Origin: Chitinophaga niabensis
Lineage (GTDB): Bacteria > Bacteroidota > Bacteroidia > Chitinophagales > Chitinophagaceae
Reading direction: 5' to 3'
Length of the DNA stretch: 64,000 bases
Assembly: GCF_039545795.1 (NCBI RefSeq)
Contig: NZ_CP154260.1
Location: 5,833,001 to 5,897,000 of the forward strand
Shown piece after piece: positions 9,271-17,863 of this stretch; the first letter of the stretch is position 1; each line of letters begins with the position of its first letter. The notes beneath the pieces were generated by a model. The model did no database searches. It worked only from the letters and a program-made list of their open reading frames with translations, and had not been told where the DNA came from. The position numbers and the translations under genes were made by a program.

Positions 9271-10161
9271 CTATTTTCTTCCGGCATTACGGGTATCAAT
9301 ACCCCATAACAGCTTGTTCCTTAAGGTGTGCAGGAAGTTTCCTTCGTTCAGTCTTAACAGGCTGATAGAAAAATCTTCTTTCTTTACCGCCAGCTGCACC
9401 CGGTTATCTATCACTTCCATCCTGGAATCCAGGGTACAGAGGAACTGATCACTGCGGCCTTCCACTTCAAAAGAAATGATGTTATTGTCCGGCACAATAA
9501 TAGGGCGCACATTCAGATTGTGGGGGGCCACAGGGGTGATCACAAAACTCGCAGCCTCCGGGAAAACAATGGGGCCGCCACAACTCAGCGAATAACCTGT
9601 AGATCCGGTTGGAGTGGCCACTATCAACCCGTCCGCCCAGTAAGTATTTAAAAATTCCCCGTTCAGATAGGTATGGATCTTTACCATCGCGGAGGTATCT
9701 TTCTTATGTATGGTGAACTCATTCAGGGCATAAGGTACATTCCCGAAAAGGGGAATACTGGTATCCAGGTGAATGAGCGTCCTTTTATCTACTACGTAAT
9801 TGCGGCTGATCAGGGAATCTACTACTTCATGGATCTCGTTCCTGCCAATACTGGCCAGGAAACCCAGCCTTCCGAAATTCACCCCCATCACGGGTATGTT
9901 CTTATCCCGTATAAAGCTCACCGTGTCCAGCAAAGTGCCATCGCCGCCGAGGCTTACCAAAAATTCTATCCGCTGATTTAGGTCTTCCGCCTGGGAAAAA
10001 ACCTCTGTTTCAGGATAGAACTGTACATGTGGCCTCAATTCTCTATAAAAAGGTTCAAATATAACAGGTGTGATCTCCTGACGGTTCAATTCCTCCAGCA
10101 GAAAACGAATATCTTCCAGGTCTTCTTTAACGAATCCGCGACTGTAAAGGGCTACATGCAT
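9271..10161 (-). CDS. nadK: NAD kinase
   Basis: 296 residues. The phosphate-binding GGDGT motif is at 72-76 (Asp74 catalytic), followed by GVNFGRLGFLA and TPTGSTGYSLSCGGPI, the three hallmarks of ATP-dependent NAD kinases. The enzyme makes NADP+ in the cytosol. It follows the Omp85-like gene by 21 bases and precedes the DUF6089 gene by 60, so it belongs to the same minus-strand cluster. Confidence 0.96.
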   Translation of the reverse strand: MHVALYSRGFVKEDLEDIRFLLEELNRQEITPVIFEPFYRELRPHVQFYPETEVFSQAEDLNQRIEFLVSLGGDGTLLDTVSFIRDKNIPVMGVNFGRLGFLASIGRNEIHEVVDSLISRNYVVDKRTLIHLDTSIPLFGNVPYALNEFTIHKKDTSAMVKIHTYLNGEFLNTYWADGLIVATPTGSTGYSLSCGGPIVFPEAASFVITPVAPHNLNVRPIIVPDNNIISFEVEGRSDQFLCTLDSRMEVIDNRVQLAVKKEDFSISLLRLNEGNFLHTLRNKLLWGIDTRNAGRK

Positions 10162-10182
10162 TATAAGTATCGATTAGAATGG

Positions 10183-11664
10183 TTACATATCCAGCTTAGC
10201 GTGTAAAAATAGTCCTTTTTCGCCCAATTGGTTAATGCTGTATTCAAAGCGGATACAGGTATCGTAGAAGGACACGAGGTCCAAACCCGCTCCGGCAGTA
10301 TATAACATCTTGTTATTCAATATACCGTTCTTCGTGAGCCTGGCATATGCATAACCCATATCCCCATATGTTTTCACGAGCAGGCGGATGGGCAGGTTGC
10401 TGAATTTTTTAGGTACGATCGGGAGTTTTACTTTCCAGTTGAGCACTTCCCGGCGCAATGTGGATTTGAAGATGAAATAACTGGTACCGTCTATCACGTA
10501 ATACTCCAGCCCGCGGAGATAATCATCGCTATATCCCATAGCCCGCATGCCAATATAAGGCTGGTCTGAAGAGAATTTCGCCTGCCCGAGGATCCCCAGG
10601 GCACCATAGGTTTTACGTGCCAGTTCCCAGTATTTAGTGGCTTTTACACGGAATTTGAGATAATCCAGCCCGCTCAAAGGCCCTATGCCCACTTTAGATA
10701 CTTCCCCGCTCACCAGCAACCCCTTTAAAGGATACTGCCAGCTGTCTGCCTGAATGTAATGCAGGCGGTAAGCCAGTTCCAGGTAGTTCATATCTTTTCT
10801 GCCATTGCCCAGGTAGTCCGGATTCCTAAGTACCACGGAATCATTCACGGACTCATTATAATAGTTCAACACCAGCTGGTGGCGGGTGCTGATAGCTTTT
10901 CTGTAAGTATAGGTAAGCCCCAGCAGGAACTGCTTCCGCAGGAAATCGTCCTGCCGGAAGAACTGCTGCTTGTTGCCATCTGAAATATAATTGATCTCCC
11001 GGTTGCGGCTGTAGGACACTACAAAACCAATACCATGGCGGAATTTATTATCGATGTAAGGAAGGTTATACCCCAGCAGGAATTTCTGTGTATACCCCAC
11101 CGTTATATCTGCATACACATCATCGTTCCTGCCTGTAAGGTTATCCTGGAAAGCTTTCACGCCCAGGTTCACTCTTTTCAGGCTGTGTTTTTGTTCTACC
11201 CACCACTGGTTAAAATTCCGGTCTGCCAGTTTAAAGATGGGAAAGGCAAACAGGTACCAGCGTTCCCATACTTCAAAAGCAAGGTCAGCACTCCTGCCTT
11301 CCCAGTTTTTTACATTGGCGGTGGCATTGAGGAAGAGGGAAGTATTCAGCAATTGTTTGCGGCTGGCTTCCAGCTTTTCCGCCAGGGTACTGAGATACAC
11401 GGTATCCCCGGGTTTTACGCTCAGCTCCCGCAATACAATAGAAGTACGTGTTTTTTTATTGCCGGAAATAAGGATGTTGCGAACGATGATATAATTAGTA
11501 TCCTGCGAAAGCGGCTGTAATGTAGCGGTAGCGGGTTTGAGTGCACTTGAATCTGGTTCTGTGATCAGCCTTTTAACAATACTTGAATCCCGCTGCTGCC
11601 CTGTTGCGGGCAACGCAAAAAAAAGTAATAGCCATGTGGCGGAAATGTTTAGAACAGTGCGCAT
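10183..11664 (-). CDS. Omp85-family outer-membrane protein with one POTRA domain
   Basis: 493 residues. Signal peptide 1-22 (ATGQ). One recognisable POTRA-like domain (about 55-125, IIVRNILISGNKKTRTSIVLREL) precedes a C-terminal barrel of about 350 residues rich in alternating aromatic strands. DDYLRGLEYYVIDG resembles the RG(F/Y) loop of Omp85 proteins. It is much shorter than the BamA in the same cluster. It may be a TamA-like insertase or a two-partner-secretion-like pore; the sequence does not decide. Confidence 0.8.
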   Translation of the reverse strand: MRTVLNISATWLLLFFALPATGQQRDSSIVKRLITEPDSSALKPATATLQPLSQDTNYIIVRNILISGNKKTRTSIVLRELSVKPGDTVYLSTLAEKLEASRKQLLNTSLFLNATANVKNWEGRSADLAFEVWERWYLFAFPIFKLADRNFNQWWVEQKHSLKRVNLGVKAFQDNLTGRNDDVYADITVGYTQKFLLGYNLPYIDNKFRHGIGFVVSYSRNREINYISDGNKQQFFRQDDFLRKQFLLGLTYTYRKAISTRHQLVLNYYNESVNDSVVLRNPDYLGNGRKDMNYLELAYRLHYIQADSWQYPLKGLLVSGEVSKVGIGPLSGLDYLKFRVKATKYWELARKTYGALGILGQAKFSSDQPYIGMRAMGYSDDYLRGLEYYVIDGTSYFIFKSTLRREVLNWKVKLPIVPKKFSNLPIRLLVKTYGDMGYAYARLTKNGILNNKMLYTAGAGLDLVSFYDTCIRFEYSINQLGEKGLFLHAKLDM

Positions 11665-11702
11665 GCAGGCTTGTAGGTTCGTTCTCCTTTAAATGAAAAT
11701 GA

Positions 11703-12365
11703 TCACATGCTGATGTAATTCATGAGCAGGTCGTAGTTCTTTTTGAGCAGGTCTTCTTCCAGCTCTTCGCTGAACATATACTTGATGGTATAGTTAAAGC
11801 GCTCGAAAGTGGCCAGGATACCCTGTAATTCCTGGCGGTTGGTTTTAAGCAACACTTCCAGTTTACCGGTATTGGAATTGGTGATGGTATTAACGCTGAG
11901 CAGGGTCACCTCATTGCTCTCTGCAATACGGGCAATCTCACTCAGGCTGTAATTCCGGGGGTCTACTTCCAGTACCAGCAGGCCGCCGGGTTCCTTTACA
12001 CCATTGTATTGGGCAAGGATGGCCAGCAGGTTGTCTTTTGTTATACTGCCCAGGTACTCCTGTTCTTTGGAGATCACCGGCAAAACAGACAATTTATGAT
12101 CGTAGAATAACTTAAGCGCTTCGTAAAAATGGGTTCCTTCAGGGATGGCAGGTTTGAAAGGGTTGGCTTCCGTGGTTTCCAGCAACTGGTCCGGATCTTC
12201 CCAATCTATAATATCCTCTTCCTCCACCAGCTGCAGGTATTTGTTATCCACTACCATAGGCAATTGCGTCAGATGATATTCATTCATCAGGCGTAAAGCT
12301 TTAGCCCCGGTGTCCATTGGATTCAAAACCGGCACTATGGTGGATATTAGTTCCTGTGCCAACAT
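11703..12365 (-). CDS. CBS domain-containing protein
   Basis: 220 residues, no signal or membrane segment. Two CBS motifs (about 1-58 and 65-130; STIVPVLNPMDTGAKALRLM and FYEALKLFYDHKLSVLPVISKEQEYLGSI when read across their breaks) are followed by an ACT-like part (about 135-205, GLLVLEVDPRNYSLSEIARI). CBS pairs usually bind adenine nucleotides and act as sensors. It is 38 bases upstream of the Omp85-like gene in the nadK cluster. Its regulatory target is unknown. Confidence 0.85.
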   Translation of the reverse strand: MLAQELISTIVPVLNPMDTGAKALRLMNEYHLTQLPMVVDNKYLQLVEEEDIIDWEDPDQLLETTEANPFKPAIPEGTHFYEALKLFYDHKLSVLPVISKEQEYLGSITKDNLLAILAQYNGVKEPGGLLVLEVDPRNYSLSEIARIAESNEVTLLSVNTITNSNTGKLEVLLKTNRQELQGILATFERFNYTIKYMFSEELEEDLLKKNYDLLMNYISM

Positions 12366-12477
12366 AATAGATCGTGTTTCAGCTACAATAATAGCAAAGA
12401 ATATTCCAATACCGCGAAACTTACCTGTTAAAAATTAAGTAATCCCGGAGCAATGGTATGGCAGTAAGGATGAACGG

Positions 12478-13263
12478 TTAGCTGGCATTGACTTTCACAG
12501 CGCCACTGGCAAGCCTTTTGAAGAAGTCGTGCATGATCACATTAAACTCTTCGGGCACTTCCATCATGGGCGCATGGCCGCATTTATCTATAAAATGCAG
12601 TTCTGAATTGGGGATGAGCTTATGAAACTCTTCTCCCACCACAGGTGGTGTAACGGTATCATTGTTTCCCCAGATCAGGAGGGTAGGTGTGGTAATGGTA
12701 GTCAGCTCTTCGCCCAGGTTATGCCGGATAGCGGATTTGGCCAGGGTAATGATCTTGATCACTTTCAGGCGGTTGCTGGTGATCTCAAACACTTCATCCA
12801 CCAGCTCTTTGGTAGCCATGGCAGGATCATAGAAAGTAAGCTCCGTTTTTTTACGGATATATTCATAATCCCCGCGTTTGGGATAGGTTTCGCCCATACC
12901 GTTCTCAAAAAGACCGGAGCTGCCGGTGAGGATGAGGGATTTCACTCTTTCAGGGTGTTTCAGAATATACACCAGCGCAACATGCCCTCCGAGGGAGTTG
13001 CCCATCAGGTGATAATCAGTATAGTTACGGGTTTCTATGAACTTGTGAACGTATTTAGCCAGCCCGCTAACGGAGGTTTCCAGGATATTCAGGTCAAACA
13101 GCGGCAATAAAGGGATCACCACCTTGTTATACTGCTTGAAGTACTCCAGGAGGCCGCTGAAATTACTGAGGGCGCCAAATAATCCATGCAACAATATCAA
13201 TGGTTCTCCTTCTCCTTCTTCGATGAATTTAAATTTGCCCTGTGTTTTGATTTCGTAATTCAT
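12478..13263 (-). CDS. Alpha/beta hydrolase
   Basis: 261 residues. The nucleophile elbow is GNSLGG (Ser90); the likely acid is Asp202 in WGNNDTVTP and the base His230 in CGHAPMMEVP, a complete catalytic triad. HGLFGALSNF forms the oxyanion region. There is no signal peptide, so it is probably cytosolic. It stands upstream of the CBS gene in an arrangement often seen near nadK and uppS in this phylum. Substrate unknown. Confidence 0.88.
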   Translation of the reverse strand: MNYEIKTQGKFKFIEEGEGEPLILLHGLFGALSNFSGLLEYFKQYNKVVIPLLPLFDLNILETSVSGLAKYVHKFIETRNYTDYHLMGNSLGGHVALVYILKHPERVKSLILTGSSGLFENGMGETYPKRGDYEYIRKKTELTFYDPAMATKELVDEVFEITSNRLKVIKIITLAKSAIRHNLGEELTTITTPTLLIWGNNDTVTPPVVGEEFHKLIPNSELHFIDKCGHAPMMEVPEEFNVIMHDFFKRLASGAVKVNAS

Positions 13264-13331
13264 TACCTATGCTTGAAGTCAATATTTGCGCTAAAATAAT
13301 CCTTTTTCTTAATTCATATAATTCCTAATGC

Positions 13332-13874
13332 CTATCTATTTGAAGGTATTTCTTTAGCGGCTTTTTCAAAGAATCCCTGCAATTCGGCAAATACATCCCT
13401 GAAAACCGGGATAATCCTGCCCATTTGTTCCATCACCTTTGGTCCGATCGGCTCTATATAAGGATATACGACTGATTGCAACTTCATTTCCGGGCTTAAC
13501 CAGTACAATTGATTGGCCAGCCACAATAGTACACTATATATTACAGTATACACGATCACATATAAAATGATCCCTCCCAAACGGTTGATCCAGCCCAGCA
13601 TAGACCATTGTACCACTTTTTCCAGGGCCGCGGCCCCAATACGCACCAGGATCACTACTGCCAGAAAGATACCAATAAAACACAAAACCGGCCACCAGCG
13701 GCCATGCATACCATGCCCTGCCAGGTATTCCGCCAGCACGGCGGATAATTTAAGCGCAGCAGCCAGGCCCAATATAAAGGCCACAAGGGAAAACACCGCA
13801 ACGATCAGGCCACGGGTAAAACCTTTGTAGACGGCAAATGCCAGGATAACGGCAAAAAGTATGTCTATGGCCAA
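13332..13874 (-). CDS. CvpA family membrane protein
   Basis: 180 residues with four predicted transmembrane helices (about 4-22, 27-45, 60-85 and 100-120) and the opening AIDILFAVILAFAVYKGFTRG, typical of CvpA/colicin V production proteins. The C-terminal tail is soluble. CvpA proteins affect envelope integrity in other bacteria; a precise role is unknown. It is 8 bases downstream of the YqeY gene. Confidence 0.87.
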   Translation of the reverse strand: MAIDILFAVILAFAVYKGFTRGLIVAVFSLVAFILGLAAALKLSAVLAEYLAGHGMHGRWWPVLCFIGIFLAVVILVRIGAAALEKVVQWSMLGWINRLGGIILYVIVYTVIYSVLLWLANQLYWLSPEMKLQSVVYPYIEPIGPKVMEQMGRIIPVFRDVFAELQGFFEKAAKEIPSNR

Positions 13875-13882
13875 AAGCGGGA

Positions 13883-14332
13883 TTATTTGGTCAGGAGTTC
13901 TTTTACAAGCGCAGAGATCATTTTGCCTTCAGCTTTGCCAGCCAGTTGTTTGGTGGCAGCACCCATCACTTTACCCATATCTGCCGGTGAACTGGCGCCC
14001 ACAGCTGCTATGATCTCAGTCAAAGCAGTACGCAGCGCAGCTTCATCCATTTGTTGCGGAAGGTATCGGGCAATCACAGCCAGTTCTTCTTCTTCTTTCT
14101 TCGCCAGGTCTTCACGGTTCTGCTGACGGAATATTTCCAGGGAATCTTTACGTTGTTTCGAGAGTTTTTGCAGGAGTTTCTGCTCATCTTCTTCAGTGAG
14201 CTCGTTGGCACCTTCTGCTGTTTTTGCTACCAAAATAGCTGCCTTAATAGCACGCAGGGCACGCAATTCAGCTTCTGCCTTAGCCAGCATGGCGGTTTTG
14301 ATGGCGCCGTTGATATCTAATTCTAATGACAT
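13883..14332 (-). CDS. yqeY: GatB/YqeY domain-containing protein
   Basis: 149 residues, the normal length of free-standing YqeY. It has the helical opening ELDINGAIKTAMLAKAEAELRALRAIKAA and the C-terminal block PADMGKVMGAATKQLAGKAEGK, which resembles the tRNA-binding tail of GatB. The function is not settled; a tRNA-linked amidotransferase-like role has been suggested from homology. It lies between gldC and cvpA. Confidence 0.93.
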   Translation of the reverse strand: MSLELDINGAIKTAMLAKAEAELRALRAIKAAILVAKTAEGANELTEEDEQKLLQKLSKQRKDSLEIFRQQNREDLAKKEEEELAVIARYLPQQMDEAALRTALTEIIAAVGASSPADMGKVMGAATKQLAGKAEGKMISALVKELLTK

Positions 14333-14348
14333 GTTCTGTTATTTAAGA

Positions 14349-14696
14349 TTACTGGTTCTGATTTTTCAGCTTTTCCTCGAATTTCTTGTAGAATTCATGC
14401 GCAAAAGCGCGGAGATCATTGGCCTGATCAGCCCATGGCGTGGCACGTTGATAGGTATCTGCCATCGTCATCATGGTCTGAAAAAAGAAGTCCGCCATTT
14501 CATCCACCATCATCTCTTTCGTCCAGAGATCTATACGTAAAGCGGTTTTATCTGCACCATCCCAAAAAGCCACCATCATGGCTTTCGCTTTATTCATACG
14601 GTCGGCTGTACTGTCAGAGGCCGTCCATTCTATTTTTTCCGGCACCTTTTGTTCATCCAATGCCACCTTGATCTGTATAGTAGATTCTTTTGTCAT
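14349..14696 (-). CDS. gldC: Gliding motility protein GldC
   Basis: 115 residues. VALDEQKVPEKIEWTASD, MMVAFWDGADKTALRIDLWTK and MVDEMADFFFQTM (with the following MADTYQRAT) match GldC of Flavobacterium. GldC is a small cytosolic protein connected with Bacteroidota gliding, but it is found in many non-gliders and its role is unclear. A TACTTTTG box at 14719-14726 gives a short leader. No other gld or type IX secretion genes are in the window. Confidence 0.9.
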   Translation of the reverse strand: MTKESTIQIKVALDEQKVPEKIEWTASDSTADRMNKAKAMMVAFWDGADKTALRIDLWTKEMMVDEMADFFFQTMMTMADTYQRATPWADQANDLRAFAHEFYKKFEEKLKNQNQ

Positions 14697-14718
14697 ACCT
14701 TTTCTTGATTAGAGATTG

Positions 14719-14726
14719 CAAAAGTA
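14719..14726 (-). promoter_or_regulatory. TAnnTTTG -7 box for gldC-yqeY-cvpA
   Basis: Minus-strand TACTTTTG, full consensus, about 23 bases before the start codon. Confidence 0.5.
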
Positions 14727-14746
14727 AGCTTTTGTTTTTTAGACGC

Positions 14747-15817
14747 TCAGGTAGTAATGATCTTCCCCAGCTGCAAAGCCCCCTCATCCCAGCTCTCTGT
14801 TCTTGTAATATGTGCCAGCAGCTTGCTGCGCAGCATCTCATCCTTATATAAAGCCCCCAGTTTCTCGGAAAGATCTGTAATATCGTCGGGTACGGCATTC
14901 AATGCTGCATCCCCGCCAGCTTCCGGAGAAGCCCCTGCATATAAAGCAACTGCCGGAACCTGGCACCGCAATGCCATGTAAATGGGCACTGCCAATCCAT
15001 CCGCACCTGCTGTATGCACCAATCCATAAGCTCCTGCTATCAATCGCGCCAGCTCTGTTTCCTCCGCATCCTCTACCCAGATCACATCATCCCTGAACTT
15101 ATAGGTTTGCAGCGACTCCGCAATTTCTTCTCCCGCATGCGTCAAACGCCCCGCCAGCACAAGTTTCATACTGGTCCGTAACCTTTTCTTCAACATGGAA
15201 AAAGCCTTCAGTAAAGGTCTGATATTATTATCCGGATGTATACTGGCAACAGAAATATAATATTCCATCCCATCTGCATATTCCCTTTTCACCTCTTCAC
15301 GCTCCTCCCAGTTCAATGGAATATAGGTTTCAGAAACCCCGGGCTGCAATTCCTCAATCTTCGTATCCAGGCCGCCAAAGCGCTTATTCACCTGTTCCCG
15401 CATAAAAGCAGAAAAGAGTAAAATGCGGGTATACTGGCGGATGTATTGAGAAGTGGAAGCACGGTCCAGCACTTCCGTATGCCTGGTGAGCATTAGATAA
15501 GCAGGAATACTGGCAGGTACAGGAAGCACTTCATCTATACACAACACCCTGTCTGCCTTATACTTTTTGATGGCTTTCTTCCACTGCCATCTGCGCCAGG
15601 CATATTGGCCCAAACGCCCTCCCACCCAGGGTTTCAGCAGAATGTGCTGTGCATTGGAAGGCAGGATCACCACCGGTTGCCAGGGACAGTCTGTAATTAG
15701 CAGGAATTCTACATCCGGGTGCAGGCGGCACAACCGGTACAACATTTCAGTGATCACATTCCCTGTATCTGCAGGTGTATCCTGGAGCATCGGGACAGCA
15801 TTAACGGCTATACGCAT
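14747..15817 (-). CDS. GT4-like glycosyltransferase
   Basis: 356 residues with the two-Rossmann-domain layout of family 4. The C-terminal half includes YYISVASIHPDNNIRPLL, KLVLAGRL and the donor-site region LVHTAGADGLAVPIYMALRCQVP. In active GT4 enzymes that region reads EGFGLPxLEAM, giving an E-x7-E pair; here both acidic positions look replaced (Ala and Tyr/Ile). The protein may therefore be an unusual or inactive member. A -7 box at 15843-15850 gives a leader of about 20 nt. It stands alone between two transcription units. Confidence 0.8.
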   Translation of the reverse strand: MRIAVNAVPMLQDTPADTGNVITEMLYRLCRLHPDVEFLLITDCPWQPVVILPSNAQHILLKPWVGGRLGQYAWRRWQWKKAIKKYKADRVLCIDEVLPVPASIPAYLMLTRHTEVLDRASTSQYIRQYTRILLFSAFMREQVNKRFGGLDTKIEELQPGVSETYIPLNWEEREEVKREYADGMEYYISVASIHPDNNIRPLLKAFSMLKKRLRTSMKLVLAGRLTHAGEEIAESLQTYKFRDDVIWVEDAEETELARLIAGAYGLVHTAGADGLAVPIYMALRCQVPAVALYAGASPEAGGDAALNAVPDDITDLSEKLGALYKDEMLRSKLLAHITRTESWDEGALQLGKIITT

Positions 15818-15842
15818 GGCTATTTCTAATTCGAACCTTGCA

Positions 15843-15850
15843 CAAACCTA
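15843..15850 (-). promoter_or_regulatory. TAnnTTTG -7 box for the GT4 gene
   Basis: Minus-strand TAGGTTTG, full consensus, 25 bases before the start codon. Confidence 0.55.
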
Positions 15851-15875
15851 GTGGAATTATGCCGAAAAGAAAAGA

Positions 15876-15910
15876 GGCTTGTACTATGCTTTCCCTGCAT
15901 ATAACAAGCC
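15876..15910 (-). terminator. Terminator after the lipoprotein gene
   Basis: GGCTTGT / ACAAGCC arms with an inner ATGC/GCAT pairing; the minus strand continues TCTTTTCTTTTC. It closes the gene ending at 15934. Confidence 0.6.
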
Positions 15911-15933
15911 CCTTGTAATATTTCAAGAATAAA

Positions 15934-16368
15934 TTAAGGCGTTTTGTTCATCACCCCAAACTTATACGTTTTGGTATTCGATGGTTTTGCTTTGGAAGTC
16001 ACCGTGATCGTAACATCTGCTACTTTCAGACTAGGCAGGCCAATGATGGTAACAGTGATCGTATCGCCAGTGATGGTAGCTATCGCAGTTTGCGGAATAG
16101 GTACCCCTGCAGGATCCAGCACAGTGACTACAACATTCACCCCTTGTGTAGGGATCGGCGTAGAAGTGATCTTCATGGTTACTGTCAGGGTAGGTCCCTG
16201 TGCAGCATTCACATCACTGTTCAGATTAATGTTGGGAACGGAAACTACTAATTCAGCTTCTGGAACTGGTGGAGGTACAACAGTGCCGCCGGGGCCATTC
16301 TTCTTTTTGCAGCTGCCGGACATGATGGCCAGCGCACAAAGGATCAATAAATATGGTTTGTAAGGCAT
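15934..16368 (-). CDS. Hypothetical lipoprotein, 144 aa
   Basis: Residues 5-19 are a hydrophobic signal with lipobox SGSC (Cys20), followed by KKK and a Gly/Pro linker. The remaining 105 residues are rich in Thr, Val and Ile and alternate like a beta-sandwich (LTVTMKITS, GVNVVVTVLDPAGVPIP, DTITVTIIG), suggesting one immunoglobulin-like domain. It is probably surface or periplasmic. I do not recognise a named family. It has its own -7 box (16418-16425) and terminator. Confidence 0.7.
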   Translation of the reverse strand: MPYKPYLLILCALAIMSGSCKKKNGPGGTVVPPPVPEAELVVSVPNINLNSDVNAAQGPTLTVTMKITSTPIPTQGVNVVVTVLDPAGVPIPQTAIATITGDTITVTIIGLPSLKVADVTITVTSKAKPSNTKTYKFGVMNKTP

Positions 16369-16417
16369 AGTAGTATGGTTAAAACGAATTAAAATTAAAA
16401 TAAATAATATTGCTTTT

Positions 16418-16425
16418 CAAATATA
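16418..16425 (-). promoter_or_regulatory. TAnnTTTG -7 box for the lipoprotein gene
   Basis: Minus-strand TATATTTG, full consensus, giving a leader of about 44 nt. Confidence 0.5.
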
Positions 16426-16446
16426 TCCTTAAAATTAACACTATAT

Positions 16447-17577
16447 CTATATCTTTCCCTTTACATCCATTGCATCCCGTAATCCATTACCTAACAGGTT
16501 GAAAGCCAATACCAGTAACATAATGGCAACGCCCGGCGCCAGGGCCAGCAAAGGGTTGTGTGTAATGATAAAATTATAGTTTTCCTTGATCATTAAACCC
16601 CAGGAAGGTTGCGGTGGTTGTACCCCTACTCCCAGGAAACTCAATCCCGCCTCTATCACAATAGCCGTGGCAAAATTACTGGCCGCCACTACCATCACCG
16701 GTCCCATAATATTAGGCAGGATATGTTTCACGATCGTACGTACATGCCCGTAGCCCAATGCCCGCGTAGCTTCTACGAATTGTAATTCCCTCAGTCCCAA
16801 CACCTGGCCCCTGATGATCCTCGCCACACTCACCCACATGGTTAAACCCACTGCAATGAATACCTGCCAGAACCCTTTCCCTAATGCCAGCGAGATAGCA
16901 AAAACCAACAGCAGCGTGGGTACACTCCAGATCACATTGATCAGCCACATCACGGCTTCATCTACAGCTCCCCTGAAATATCCTGCAATGGCTCCTAAAA
17001 AAATACCGATGGTTAAAGAGATAAATACTGCAATACAACCCACACTTAAACTCACACGCGTGCCCACCAATAAACGGCTGAGGATATCCCGTCCGAATTT
17101 ATCCGTGCCCAGCCAGTAATGATGCTGCTTCAAATGTTGCCGGCCCACCATGATCTGTGCTGCAGGCACAGATGGCACCGGCGCATTCAATACCTCGCGC
17201 AGCGAATACGTTTCAGGGAAAGTGGTTTCCTCATCCACATATTTTTCCACCCGGATGGAATCTTCTTTGAACTGCCAGCTCCGCACAGGTATCAGCGTAA
17301 CACTGGATTCCTGCCCGTATACCAGGTAATGCAACCAGCTCCGTTTGGCCACAGGCTGTGTTTTCTGCACATGCAACATCTCAATACTGAACCCCGGCTT
17401 TTGCCCACTGATCTCCAACACCATTCCATTCGCATAAGGCGTATGGTCCGGCGAAAGGAAATAAGCAAAAATGCCTGTGAACAAAGCGAGAATGATCACG
17501 ACCATTCCGGCCATAGCACCCTTGTTACGCTGAAGGCGTTTCCATGCTTGGCGGGAAAAAGAAACAGATCGGGCCAT
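16447..17577 (-). CDS. ABC transporter permease, OppC/DppC type
   Basis: 376 residues. A first transmembrane helix (about 22-45) is followed by a periplasmic insert of about 100 residues, then the BPD_transp_1 domain with five helices. The coupling EAA loop is EATRALGYGHVRTIVKHILPN in part, and HYWLGTDKFGRDILSRL is the hallmark of OppC-type permeases. It would form half of a peptide- or nickel-type importer in the inner membrane. No OppB, ATPase or binding protein is adjacent, so its partners must lie elsewhere. Confidence 0.88.
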   Translation of the reverse strand: MARSVSFSRQAWKRLQRNKGAMAGMVVIILALFTGIFAYFLSPDHTPYANGMVLEISGQKPGFSIEMLHVQKTQPVAKRSWLHYLVYGQESSVTLIPVRSWQFKEDSIRVEKYVDEETTFPETYSLREVLNAPVPSVPAAQIMVGRQHLKQHHYWLGTDKFGRDILSRLLVGTRVSLSVGCIAVFISLTIGIFLGAIAGYFRGAVDEAVMWLINVIWSVPTLLLVFAISLALGKGFWQVFIAVGLTMWVSVARIIRGQVLGLRELQFVEATRALGYGHVRTIVKHILPNIMGPVMVVAASNFATAIVIEAGLSFLGVGVQPPQPSWGLMIKENYNFIITHNPLLALAPGVAIMLLVLAFNLLGNGLRDAMDVKGKI

Positions 17578-17628
17578 GAGGGCTACAAGTTAATGAAACC
17601 CGGGTTATTTCCTACACCTATTCTAAAT

Positions 17629-17755
17629 AGGTTATATATGTAACATAACCTTCATTTATATCCGCAATTTATGCATAACACTTTCGTTACTATATATCAT
17701 TGAAAATCATGCATTCATATCACACGAAATTCAACTCCTGCGGTCATTATGCATA
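17629..17755. promoter_or_regulatory. Palindrome-rich control region between oppC-like and terpene synthase genes
   Basis: The 286-base divergent gap holds AGGTTAT-N9-ATAACCT (17629-17651), a perfect TTATGCATAA (17669-17678) and a second TTATGCATA (17747-17755). No full TAnnTTTG box is visible for either gene. These are candidate operator sites; no factor can be named. Confidence 0.35.
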
Positions 17756-17863
17756 GCGGTATACTCATAAAATAGCTTAAATTTTAGTTAGACACAGACA
17801 TCATTCCAGGATATAGAAGTCATTGATTGTAACCATTTTATATTAACCATTAAACATTTAAGT

